Assembly: GCF_033958435.1 (NCBI RefSeq)
Contig: NC_134138.1
Location: forward strand, 179,474,798-179,538,797
Direction: 5' to 3'
DNA from: Carettochelys insculpta
Taxonomy: Eukaryota; Chordata; Testudines; Carettochelyidae
Length of the DNA: 64,000 nucleotides
A program made the translations under genes and the position numbers. Each line of letters opens with the position of its first letter. Position 1 is the first letter of the stretch. Positions 45,781-56,655 of this stretch are shown here, piece after piece. The notes beneath the pieces are model-generated. The model was not told the origin of the DNA. It did not search any database and worked only from the letters and a program-made list of their open reading frames with translations.

Positions 45781-46445
45781 TTGTCTACACTACAAAAGGT
45801 TTGTTGACACACAAAAGGTTGACAAAACAAAATTTGCCAGAGGGTGCTCACACTTGCTCCTTTTGTTGACAGCTGATGTTCACACTGGGGGCACTATCAT
45901 CAACAGTGTGAGCAATGCACGTGGGCCATCTTTCCTACAGTGCAGTGTTGTGGGAAGGCAGAGCTGATCTCTGCGCATCTTGGGATTCTCTCTGAGTTCT
46001 CCCACAGCCTCCTCAGCTGCCTGGAGTGCATCATGAGCAGCTCTCTCTGTAAGCTCTCTGTGCTGAGGGACATCAAAGCATCACTACAGCTTGTCCTGCC
46101 CACCCCGCAGCAGCAGTTTGCTTGCCACTGTGGTCCTGCTGCAGGGCAGAACAGAAGCACTCCAATGATTTGCTCTTTGTTTGTTACCCAAAGAATGTCA
46201 CACACTCAGCAGTCAGATACTGCTTGGACCATGGCAGCAGAGATCAAAACACTGAACAGACCAATCAGGGTAGACATTCATGGAATACTGGCAAAAGCCA
46301 TTCTGGCAAGAAAGCAGCAATATCTACCTTGGCTCTTTGTTGACGGTAAAGGGAGAGGAAAAGAAAAAAGAGTCTTGTAGCGGTGAACAATTTTTGTTGC
46401 CAAAGGGCTTTTTTTCTGACAAAAGTCATATTGCAGTATGTGTGC
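45781..46445. mobile_element. Non-autonomous DNA transposon, diverged
   Basis: The left end tttgtctacactacaaaagg is of the common GGCTTTGTCTACACTAC type. The right part has mirrored words ('ttttgttgccaaagg', 'tctgacaaaagtcat') and a degenerate end near 'cagtatgtgtgctg'. A 146-codon open frame crosses it (45940-46380) but shows no domain. The interior GC-rich stretch ('cctgcccaccccgcagcagc') stands out from the flanks. Confidence 0.45.
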
Positions 46446-48240
46446 TGTACTTGTTTTGTCACCAAAAGTGGCAATACTCAGTACTGTTGCCAAACCCTAA
46501 GAGAAACTTATTAAAGCACAGTTGATGATTAACCCTAAAGGAAAACCCAGGAAGTAGACACTTTGAATTCCAGATTCGTGATTGCTTCAGCAATTTTTTT
46601 AACAGGGTTTGTTTTTTTTTAAGAATATAGCTTTAGCTACAGATGTCCAGTGTTACCTTCTGATTGCCCATTGGGCCTGTTTCATGATGTCATAGCTAAC
46701 ATCACCGCCTGGGGTGCAGAAGTTGGTCATCACTTGAAAAATCAACTCCCTAGTCTCATTCTTTTCCACAGTGGGAACACTATTCTGTTCCGTGATAAGG
46801 AGATTTGTATTTATCCCTCATATGTTTAATTGATATGTATTTTTGGAAGACCTGTGGCCTGAGGTCCCAAAAATTCAGGCACTCACACTTGTCACCTGCT
46901 GGCAAATAGAGGCAAGAGCAGCCAAGAACCCCTCGAGAACTGAAGATAGACAGGGAAGAGGGAGCTCTCTGCCAGCAGCTGTTGGTAAACGATGGAAAAG
47001 GTCTGACTGGACCAGGGCTCATTTACATTTCAGCTATATGACATGTTGGGTAGTTTGGTTAAAATAGGACTGCATCAAGGGACAGCAAACCACTGTTATC
47101 TCTGGGAAATGAAAGGTCAAGAGAACTGCTCTGAATGGGCATAGGATGAGGGGTCACCCTGACAGAGGCCAGTCAGGCACCATTGCCCAGGTTCCCCCAC
47201 TCAGGTTACTAAGAAAGGGAAAGAGAGAAGAGGGGAAAAAGTGTCCAGTCTTTGCTGGAAGTGCCTCTCTGGTGGTAAAGACATTGTTAAGGCTCCCATA
47301 TACCACTTATTCTTCCCCAAAGGCTTGTCAGAGAGGCTGCTTCAGGACAGCGGGTGGCTGCAAAGCAGTGGATAGAGCTGAGCTGAGGCAGTGCAGGCAC
47401 AGATGACAGCACTGACATAGCATGGGACGAAGCCCTAGAATGCAGCTGCCTGTAGGTGGGACTCTGGAGTGAACCTCCCTCATCCAGCAATCACAGCTGA
47501 AATCCCTTCAGCTGGGTGAGGAGGTAGAGCCCTTGGAACATCTGAAACAGCAGGTCCTTTGTGGGCTGGAAAGGGACCCGCCAGAAGTCTTGGATGGCTA
47601 CAGCCCTGAGCAACATACTCTGACTGACGGGAAATAGCTGCAATGGATGAGCACTTGCAAGTGTAAGAGTCGCTGCAAGATTGATACTGCTGTTACTACA
47701 TCCTGGAGGGGATGTCATTTCACCTTGTTAACTTATTAATTGCTGGCTTTCCCAAACTTCTCCTGTTGCCTCCCTCCTCATGGTTTTTCCTGTTTTCCCA
47801 CTATGTAATTTAAGTAGATTATAGCTATCCAAAACTGTCACCAAGAGTATACTGTGCTTGGGTCCTAGCCAATTGCTCTGCAATGCTTGACCAAGGTTGA
47901 CTGATGTCTAACTTGATCCTTTTACCTCTTTTCTATTTTCTGGCTGGTATTTTTCTTTTCCACAGTAGATGCCTGATCTTAAATGAGCCAGCTGAGCTGG
48001 TTTTGGTCACTGCAAAAGAAACACAATGGTTCTTTTCACTTCAATTAAGAGTACAAGGATGCTTACACTGCTGTGATTACCCCAGCACCCTATTACATTT
48101 TATTAAGTGAAAAGCATAGCAGTGCTCAACAGTCACGATGGGAAGAGAACCATATGCATCACCTCTTTGCTAGAAATGTTTATTTTAATTTTGTTTTGTT
48201 TCCTCTGTCATTTCAAAGCTATCAAAAGCATTCACATCTG
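46446..48240. other. No gene recognised
   Basis: Short open frames up to about 86 codons, none recognised. Confidence 0.55.
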
Positions 48241-48685
48241 GGCTGTGTCTACACTAGCCCCAAACTTCGAAATGGCCACGCAAATGGCCATTTCGAAGTT
48301 TACTAATGAAGCGCTGAAATGCATATTCAGTGCTTCATTAGCATGCGGGAGGCCACGGCACTTCAAAATTGATGCGCCTCGCGCGGCTCGTCCTGACGGG
48401 GCTCCTTTTCGAAAGGACCCCACCTACTTTGAAGTCCCCTTATTCCCATGAGTCGACGTAGGACAGCACTACATCGAAATAGGCGCTGCAGGGGCGCATC
48501 TACACACAAAAGTGGCCTAAATCGAAATAAGGGTGCCAGGAAAAGCTGCGGACAGGGTCACAGGGTGGACTAGCACTTCCGGGGCAACAGCAAGCCGCTC
48601 ACTTAAAGGGCCCCTCCCAGACACATTCAGCCTGCACAGCATGCAGTCTGCAGAGCCACAAGCGTGCACACCCCGTGTAAGCAGC

Positions 48686-49758
48686 ATGGACCCCCAGCAG
48701 CAGCAGCAGTAGCCAGAGGCCCACACACCCGCCCCTGGAGCAGTGGCCGCCCTGCTCAGTGCCATGGAGAAGGCAGCTCAGCATCTTTTATTTGAGGAAG
48801 ATGAGCTGTCCTCAGGATGAAGAAGCAGTCCCAAACCTTGCTGCCCTCCTAGCCTCCCCCCCGCCAGACACGCCGCCGGCTATGGAGGTAACCCACTAGC
48901 ATGGACTGGTGGGAGTGGCTGGTGCTTGGCGAGTGAGGGGGAGCCCGGGGAGAGGGCCAGACACACCCTGAACGGGTGCTCTCTCATGCTATTCCCCTTC
49001 AGGTGGGCCACGCAGTCAATGCCCTGCTCCTCCACAGGCTCATGCGGCTTGGGTACCCGGATGCCGCCATCGCGGGGTTTGCCAGCCTGGGCTTCCCTAA
49101 TTGCTTTGGGGCTCTAGATGGGACCCATATCCCCGTCGGTGCCCCAGAGCACAGCGGAGGACGCTTCCTGAATAGGAAGGGATACCATTCCATGGTCCTC
49201 TAGGCCTTGGTGGACAGCCTGGGCCACTTCTTGGACATTTGTGTTGGCTGGCCTGGCAGCACCCATGACGCCTGGGTGTTCAGAAATTTGGGCCTGTGCC
49301 GCCAGCTGGAGGCGGGGACCTACATCCCCCAGCAGGAGATCCCACTGGGGGACACCACCATGCCCCTCTGTGTCATCGCAGATGCGGCATACCCCCTCCG
49401 GCTCTGGTTCATGCGCCCCTACATGGGCCATATCAGTGCCAGCCAGGAGCGGTTCGACACCTGCTTGAACCATGCATGCCAGGTGGTCAAGCGGACTTTT
49501 GGCTGCCTCAAAGGCCGCTGGAGGTGTCTCCTCACCCGCCTGGATGCAGGGCTCGTCAACATCCCCCAGGTTGTGGGCACGTCCAGCACACGCCACGACC
49601 TGGTGGAGAGCAAGGGAGAGGCATTCTTTCAGTGCTGGGCTGTGGAGTCTGGCAGGGCTGACGCCCAGCCACCCGCTGTCCCCAGTCACCAGGTGGACCC
49701 TGAGGGTATCCGGGTCCTGGAGGACCTGCGGGCCCATTATGAGCAGGCTGCGGGGTGA
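48686..49758 (+). pseudogene. Harbinger DDE transposase, second copy, broken
   Basis: The start is ATG 48686 (MDP then Gln codons), ended by a CAG-to-TAG stop at 48710. Most of the N-terminal helix-turn-helix exon is deleted near 48945. The catalytic exon begins at 49003 after an acceptor (attccccttcag) and carries the first Asp (GALDGTHIP), then a TAG at 49201-49203 where the other copy has Gln (VLQALVDS). It continues with the second Asp (GSTHDAWVF) and the full segment that the 17-kb copy lacks (DTTMPLCVIADAAYPLRLW, then RTFGCLKGRWRCL). The third acidic residue, expected in VERTFG, is Lys here (VVKRTFG). It ends at 49758. It could not have been active in this form. Confidence 0.85.
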
Positions 49759-49884
49759 ACGCTGGCAGGGCCAGCTGCTGGTGAGCCATCTACCACCCCC
49801 ACACATCCCCCACAACACTACCTGCCCCCACGCCCACACCACTGAGCACGAGAGAGCACACACCACCCACACACTTCTTTTGTA

Positions 49885-49890
49885 AATAAA
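49885..49890 (+). terminator. Polyadenylation signal of the second transposase gene
   Basis: AATAAA about 126 bp after the transposase stop; a second AATAAA lies near 49987. Confidence 0.55.
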
Positions 49891-50124
49891 CCAAAACCCT
49901 TGTTTCTTAAACAAAACAATGAACTCAACATTAAGAAGGGGGGAACTATGGACATGGGAGGGCAGCTGCTAAAGGGGGGATGGAACAAATAAACTATTTA
50001 CAAATATGGGGGGAATATGTACAAAGGAGTGGGGTCCTGGAGGGGCAACATCCTTGGCCCTTCACCCCGATTGTCCAGCGCCTGGCGTGGGGGGACGCGA
50101 CCCACATCTGGGCTGGAGGCCCCT

Positions 50125-51558
50125 TCAAGGCTGGGTGGTGGCCAGGAGAACAGGCAAATACGGCCGGGCCGGGTCCTGAGGCCCGCGGTCCCCCTCAGTG
50201 GCAGGCTCCAGGACAGCTGCTGGTGGAGGGCAGCTTGGAGGGATGGCGGGCAGAGCGGTGGGGGGGGGCAACTGCTCCGCGATCCACTCAAAGGTCAGCA
50301 TGAAAGCCCCCCAAGCCTCCTGGCACCAGGCCAGTGCTTGCTCCTGCAGGTGGAGCTGCTGCTTCTCCACATACAGGCAGCTCTCTGAGACCTCCAGCTG
50401 ACGCCGGAGGGTGGTGAAGGAGCTGGGGGTCAGCAGACGCCCAGGAATGGCTCTGGCACTATCAGGCTCATCCTGGGGCCGGTCCATGCTCCGCTGCTGG
50501 GCTGGCCTGCTGCGATGGCCCCGGTGGGCTGTCTGGCACAACGGACACAGCGCCTGTGCTCTCAGGGCCCTCAGATGGTGCAGCTGCGGAACAGAGGGGG
50601 GAAGAGTGGAGACAGCCATTAATCTGGGCCCTGACCCATGGCCCATGTCCCCCCACCCCTCTGCTGCTCGTTCCCCATCCCCATCCGTGAGTGATGCTGC
50701 TGCTGCTGATGGGTGTGCTATCCCCCTCACCAGAGGGGACCTCTAGGTTCCGCTCCCCGCATCCCCAGGGATTGGGCATGGCGCTGTCCTGCTGGGGGGC
50801 AGGGGCTGATGCACTCTTCTAAGGGACATGCTACTGCTGTCCTCTGGGCTGTGGTCATCTGGGTGTGTGGAGGGCCCTGGTCATGTCCCTTGTCCCCGCC
50901 CCTTAACCCCAGGGGTGTGCACCGGGGTACATACCTGACAGTCCGCTCCCATGGTCGGGGGACACCTATCAGGTGGACGCCCTGCTGGAGCTGCGGGAGG
51001 GGAGGTCTGTGAGCAGCCCCCCATCACTGGAGGCCTCCTCCTCCTCCTGCTGTGTTGTCCCAGGGGTGGGGGCCCCTGGGGTGCAGGGCTGGCCTCTGGG
51101 CCAGACTCTGTCTCCGGGGCCTGCTGGGGCTCGTCGGCTGAGGTGTCAAGGGTGGCCAGAGGGGAGGAGGTGTACTGGGGGCCCAGGATTTCCCTGAGCT
51201 CCCTGTAAAAGGGGCAAGTGGCAGAGGTGGCCACAGATTGGCTGGCCATGTCCTGGGCCCAGGCGTAACCCAGCCGCAGCTCCTTCACCTTACTCCTGAC
51301 GTGGTCAGGAGTGCGGACAGGGTGACCCTGGGCAACCAGGCCCTCAGCCAGCCGAGTGAATGCTTCTGTGTTCTGCCGCTTGCTCCCCATTACCTGGAGC
51401 ACCTCCTCCTCACCCCAGAGCCCCAGCATGTCCTGGATCTCAGCCTCCGACCAGGAGGGGCCCCACTGCCTCTTCCCCTGCTGGCTGGCTGGCTGGGAGC
51501 CCTAGGTCCCCTTGAGGGGGGTGCCTTGTGGGCGCTTGGGGGGCTGGCTGGCTGCCAT
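50125..51558 (-). pseudogene. Myb/SANT-like gene, second Harbinger copy, broken
   Basis: The start ATG at 51558 (MAASQPPKRPQ) matches the 17-kb gene. A TAG near 51504 interrupts the N-terminal linker. The trihelix domain follows (WSEAEIQDMLGLWGEEEVLQ, then VRSKVKELRLGYAWA, then CPFYREL). Exon 1 ends at 50935 with CAG|GTATGT, and exon 2 starts at 50583 after ttccgcag, the same positions as in the 17-kb copy. Exon 2 encodes a leucine- and glutamine-rich helical tail (LEVSESCLYVEKQQLHLQEQ) and ends at 50125, with a frameshift near 50480. It was presumably the DNA-binding partner of the transposase. Confidence 0.8.
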
Positions 51559-51739
51559 GGGTGCTGGGTGGTGGCTTGGGCTTGTGAGAATGTGCAGGCT
51601 GGGCACGTGTGTGTGCTGCTGCCTGCACGCACTCTCAGCTTCCTGCACAGGAAATAAGGGGGCAGGGAGCTTTAAGAGGCTGCTGCACGCGGCGACCATA
51701 GAGCTCAGGGGCTGGAGAGAGCATCTCTCAACCTCCTCA

Positions 51740-51992
51740 GCTGATGGCCGCCATGGAGGACCCCACTATTTCGATGTTGCGGGACGCGGATCGTCTACAC
51801 ATGCCCTACTTCGACATTCAACGTCGAAGTAGGGTGCTATTCCCATCTCCTGATGAGGATAGCAACTTCGATGTCTCGCCACCTTACGTCGATTTCAACT
51901 TCAAAATAGTGCTCAGCACGTATAGACGCGGTGGGCACTATTTCGAAGTTGGCCCGGCTACTTCGAAATAGCCGGCTAGTGAAGACACGGCT
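51740..51992. promoter_or_regulatory. Right subterminal motif cluster of the second Harbinger copy
   Basis: Words such as tacttcgacattcaacgtcg, acttcgatgt, acgtcgatttcaacttc and tatttcgaagttgg recur up to the terminus and correspond in order to the left cluster of the 17-kb element in reverse orientation. They are candidate transposase/Myb binding sites and promoter of the Myb gene (inference). Confidence 0.45.
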
Positions 51993-53627
51993 CTTGACTG
52001 CATGTCTAGGAATGGTCCATCAGTAAAGAATCCATCATGTGATGCATCACGATTTGTGTATCTTTCAAGCTGTTGTGGGCTTGCAGCAAGTGCACTTTTT
52101 CAACTTAGTGTGCTCTCAGATGTGTGTATTGATTTTACACTTTTTCATTAGTGTGAGCATTACATTAATTAGAAGTAGTCAAAAAGTTTTGTTTTGTTTT
52201 CCTTAAAAATACATTATTCTGTTTATATTTTCCCCTTTTGGGAAATATGGACAACACAAGCTACAACAACTGAGTCTTAGAATCCAGACTTCTTTATCGG
52301 CCAAATCCTAAATTCTTTACACCTAGGCCTTACTTGGACAAAGCTCATCCTGGGACAAAAAGCTGCATCCATCTCTCACTGAAGATCTGTCTTCAGCATT
52401 TAATTAAATATGCGGGTTTGTGGCAGGATCAGAGGGAGAATGTTGCTCCTGCAACAGATCATATGCTCTTGCTGTCTTGGAGGGTGAGGGAAGCATCCTG
52501 AAGACACAGAGATGAATATACCTTGCCATTGAAGATGCATGCCTATCTCACCTTACTCGAGTTTGCAATCAAGGTATGCTGTCATACTCGTAGCAACAGT
52601 GTATAGGATGGTTCTTGTACCTATATCTGGCCATATTTCTTGTTACTCTCATCTGTGCTTTTGTTATCTGTAGTTCAAATTAATGCAATGCAATCACCAT
52701 GGTGCTACACCTCAATTATTTTAAAAACTGAAGGAGGTGGAGAAAGCTGTAAGCACATGATGCCAATGCTGGGTGTTTCATTTTGAACAGGGATTACATA
52801 GTCCTCAGTAGAGTGAGAACAATGGGGGATTAATTACCTTCTCCTCACTCACATACAAACCTACTCCAACCTCTTCCACCTGTTCTATTTTGGGGAGCAA
52901 AGGGTACACAGGCTGTGCAAATAACTGGTAGTGATAGCTCAGGTGTCTTCCTTTCTGGATTTAACAGTATCTGACTGTTTTTCTTTTTGTTGATACTAGC
53001 ACATTGCATTAGTTATATATGGCAATGGAGCTTAGAACCCTGGTCAGAGGTTAAAACACATCAATAGGCACAGAAATGCAGCCTGACTGATTTTGTTTCA
53101 AATCTCAAGCTCAGCTCAATCTGAAACCATCAGAAACAGTTTAAGTTTTGTTAACAACTGTCAAAATTCACCCAGATCCACCTTTCAGATTTCCCCTTTC
53201 TCCAGCGTGACTTAGGTTCACTTCAAGCCCATATTTGCAACTGCAGATAATTGGTATGACTCCATTGACTTCAAAGGAAAGTATGTCACTTTACACCATC
53301 TGATAGTCTGTGTGGTGCGACGCTGTCTAGCAACTTTCTGCTTACAGCCCAGTGGCATCAGCTAACCCCTAAACATTCTGCACATCTCAGAGCAGCCAGG
53401 GAGCCATTTCACCAATGTTGCCTCCTTTTAAAAAATCTGAACTTTGAGATCAAATTTAAGTTTACAGCAATAAACATCACAACCATGTTTGCCTGCAGCC
53501 TTTGTGAGAATTATTCTTACTTTACTTATCACAAAGTATGAGGTGCAGAAATGACTTTTTACTGTATAGCAACTATATTCTGCCACAGTTTCTCGCTAGT
53601 GTCAGTGCACAAGATGTTATACTTCAT
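51993..53627. other. No gene recognised
   Basis: AT-rich, no open frame of note. Confidence 0.6.
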
Positions 53628-54064
53628 GGCTGTGTCTACACGAGCCCCTTCCTTTCGAAAGGGACATGTTAATGAGTGGGTTCAAAAGATGCTAATGAGG
53701 CGCTGCAATGAATATGCAGCGCTTCATTTGCATAACGGCAGCTGTGGCGATTCAAAAGTGCAGCTTTTCAAATCGCGCGCCGCCTGTGGAGACGGGACCT
53801 TCCAAAAGGACCCCCCTGTTTTCGAAAGCCCTTCTTCCTAACACCAGATAGGAAGAAGGGCTTTCAAAAACTGTGGTTGTGTCCTTTCGGAAGGTCCCAT
53901 CTCCACAGGTGGCGCGCGATTCCAGAATCTGCACTTTCGAAGCACCGCACGCATCATTATGCTAATGAGGTGCTGCATATTCATTGCAGTGCCTCATTAG
54001 CATCTTTTGAACCCGTTCATTAACATGACCCTTTCAAAAGGAAGGGGCACATGTAGACACAGCC
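53628..54064. mobile_element. Palindromic (fold-back) Harbinger miniature element
   Basis: A 437-bp element in which the left half is nearly the reverse complement of the right half. Both ends are GGCTGTGTCTACA(C/T), and the centre lies at about 53842 around 'ttcttcctaacaccagatag'. It is flanked by CAT on both sides (53625-53627, 54065-54067). Each half resembles the 241-bp element at 6841-7081, so it looks like two left halves joined head to head. It carries the palindromic module twice (53691-53731, 53961-54001). Non-coding. Confidence 0.88.
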
Positions 54065-54067
54065 CAT

Positions 54068-54893
54068 GATAATATCTCCCAATCAAGCTCATATACTGAG
54101 AAGTAATGTAATTTTTTTCAAAAGTATTGAAATATAGTTGAAATGAATTAAATATGTGACGCATACTAAAAATAGCTGGAGTTTGATTTGACTCTAGAGC
54201 TCAGATTTAATTAGTAGCTAAATAGAGCCTTGAAATAAATATAAACGATTTTATTTTGGCTCATGTAACAGAGAGAATTGTTTGATACTGGCTATTGAAA
54301 ATGATTTCATTCCACTGGGAGTTGTGTATGAGACTTTGATAGTCAGGAGCCTGCTACAAGAAGACTTTAGTACATTAACATCTTGGTAAAGTATTGTATT
54401 GGTCCCAATCCCTATGAAACTCTGTATAATTGATCTGCTGTACCAAGGACCAATTATCTGAAGTTATATACATATAAAAAAGAATTGATTCTCAATTTTA
54501 TATAGTGGCTGTAAGGATAGAACAGAACTTGCATACATAACTATTCTTCACTCACATAAACCCTTCCACTGAAGACTTCATAAATATTGGTTCGACTAAA
54601 TCTCTTGGGCTTGGGCTCAAATGAAGGTAAAGTACTCATGTACTAGTTTAAAGGTGGTTGGTTTCAGGATCACATGTATATGTGACATAAGTACACATTA
54701 CTTGCAGAGAAAACACATTTTAGTAGTAGACTATTTGGGTTGCAAATTCTAGCACTTAAAAGTTAATTAAGGGCAGAGTTACAGTTTCCTGTGCAAATTT
54801 ATTTCTGAACCATTTTGTGTCCATTCTGTGCACTGGCGGAGGCCAGCGTCCAGTGGAAAGTACTACATGACTAAGTAATTAAATACTAACTTA
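54068..54893. other. No gene recognised
   Basis: AT-rich, no open frame of note. Confidence 0.6.
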
Positions 54894-56655
54894 GGCTGCA
54901 TCTACACTAAATTGATTTTAACTTATTTAGCCCGATTTTTCCCAATGGCTGTATTCACTGTAAATTCCATTCGCTTGATTTATGGACCACTAAAATCGAC
55001 ATGATACTGAAATCCTAAAATCATAGCATCCGACAGGTGTAGCATTTCATTTGAATTTAAAAATCTGAATGAAGTGTAGTAAGGGTGTAGCATGTCTTGA
55101 AATCAACTTCATTAGCCTCCACAGATGTGCTATATGTGCCCCACAAGGCACCACAGTTCTCTACTCTGGCCTCTCACATAGCCACTGCTCTCAAGTGTGT
55201 AGGAATTAGGCAACAGGACCTTTACAATTTGGCACTTGCAAGCCCGTGGCTGTAGGGTCATGAAAGGCTGAAAAGTCTTTCTTTTTCTTTGCTAGGAGCA
55301 CAGATGTGGGGTCCAGGGTTCTGTGTATACCTTTACAAGTTGCCTTTTTTTTCCTGCGCTGCCTGGCGCCACCTGCTGGCACGAGGCTTCAGCTAGGCTG
55401 AGGGTGGAGGTCATGCCTGTCTGGTAGTATGAGAAACTCCTTTTCAGACATTTACATGTTGTCCTGACCCCCCACATTCCCAACCTTCCCTTCCCCTGGA
55501 GGCACCACACAATCTGGAACATTCCCACACCCAGCCACATCATGTGGCTTGACCCTGAATGAATAAAAGGACGTGCTGGGCAAGGTGACAGGCACATTGC
55601 AATCTGTGAGGGTCACAATTTTCAGGGGCTGGCTGTAGCTGGGGTCTTGTAGCCATCCAGGGGACATCTCCCTCAGTGGTCATGATTTTTGGGAGCTGGC
55701 TGGGGCCAGGGCTCTTTCAGCCACACGGGGACGTCTCCCTTGGCAGTCATTATTTTCAGGAGCTGCCTGGGGCTGGGGCTCTTTTAGCTGCCCAGGGGAC
55801 ATCTCCCTCAGCAGTCATGATTTTCAGGGGGTTGCTGTAGCCAGGGCTGTTTTTGCCATCTGGGGGACATCTCCCTCAGCAGTTATGATTTTCAGGGGGT
55901 GGCTGTAGCCAGGGCTTTTTCAGCTGCCCGGGGGACGTCTCCCTCGGTGGTCACGATTTCTGGGGCCTGGCTGTGGCCAGGGTTCTTATAGCCTCCCCAA
56001 GCCATTCAAGTCTCAGTCAAGGCAATGTATTATCTATACAGTTACCACAGTTGTCAAAGTAAGGTTTGCAGCAGGGAATATTTGTGTCCTAAGGGTCTTC
56101 TTTTCCATGTGCAAACCAGGCTGTAGTCTGGGGTCTTTTAACCTGATGAATTATTCGAGTTTCAGTGTAATAACCATGTCAACTTAGACATAAGGGTCTT
56201 CTTTTGCACCTGGCCTAAATCCAGATTCATGTCCTGAAAAGGCTCTGTGGATGATCATGATTTTCGTGGCTGTCAACTGTGTACGGTCTTTTAGCTGCCC
56301 TGGCCCATTGCTGATGATTCATTTGCATTTCAGTGTAACACCTGTGTCTACTTAAACATGCTTAACATGGCAGGGGAAAGAGGGGAATGAAATGTGGGAA
56401 CATGGTGTCATATACCCACTTCTATGTGTGGGGCCAGAATGCAACAGTGTGAAAGGGACTGTGATATAGGTTCCCACAACACACTGCAGCAGCACTCAAT
56501 TGAAGCTCTATTTAAACTAGTTGTGTGTGACAGCAGTAAGTTGATTTTGTGGGGAGCATGTGGGAAGGTGAAGATGCTCAAAATCGAATGGATAAACTCA
56601 GCGTTAAGAAATCAATTTTAATAAAATCGATTTTGCCTTGTAGTGTAGATGTAGC
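54894..56655. mobile_element. 1.8-kb non-autonomous DNA transposon
   Basis: The left terminus is ggctgcatctacactaaatt and the right terminus, read inward, gctacatctacactacaagg, each followed by AT-rich words with 'aaatcgatttt'. The interior has no transposase. It contains a six-unit tandem repeat and further looser repeats ('gtttcagtgtaa', 'gggtcttcttttgc') at 56080-56360. The left flank is TTA; the matching duplication on the right is not visible. Superfamily uncertain (Harbinger-like by terminus). Confidence 0.65.
55612..56010. repeat. 67/68-bp tandem repeat, about six units
   Basis: Units begin at about 55612, 55679, 55746, 55814, 55882 and 55950. Each has gtca(t/c)gatttt(c/t)agg, ggctg(t/g)(a/g)gcc, and ggggacatctccctc. 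Spacing is 67, 67, 68, 68 and 68 bp, and the units differ by substitutions, so the array is not recent. Confidence 0.9.

Larger units (their letters stand above)
48241..51992. mobile_element. Harbinger DNA transposon, second two-gene copy, opposite orientation
   Basis: The left terminus is ggctgtgtctacactagcc; read inward from the right, the terminus is agccgtgtcttcactagcc. The transposase gene is on the plus strand at the left and the Myb/SANT gene on the minus strand at the right, again convergent. From about 48460 inward the sequence is closely homologous to the reverse complement of the 17-kb element. The outer 220 bp at the left are different and resemble a miniature element. The flanking triplets are CTG and CTT, so the target duplication is imperfect. 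Confidence 0.9.

Noticed and set aside
45940..46380. A 146-codon plus-strand frame
   Set aside because: It lies inside a non-autonomous DNA element with no recognisable domain and no related copy in the window.
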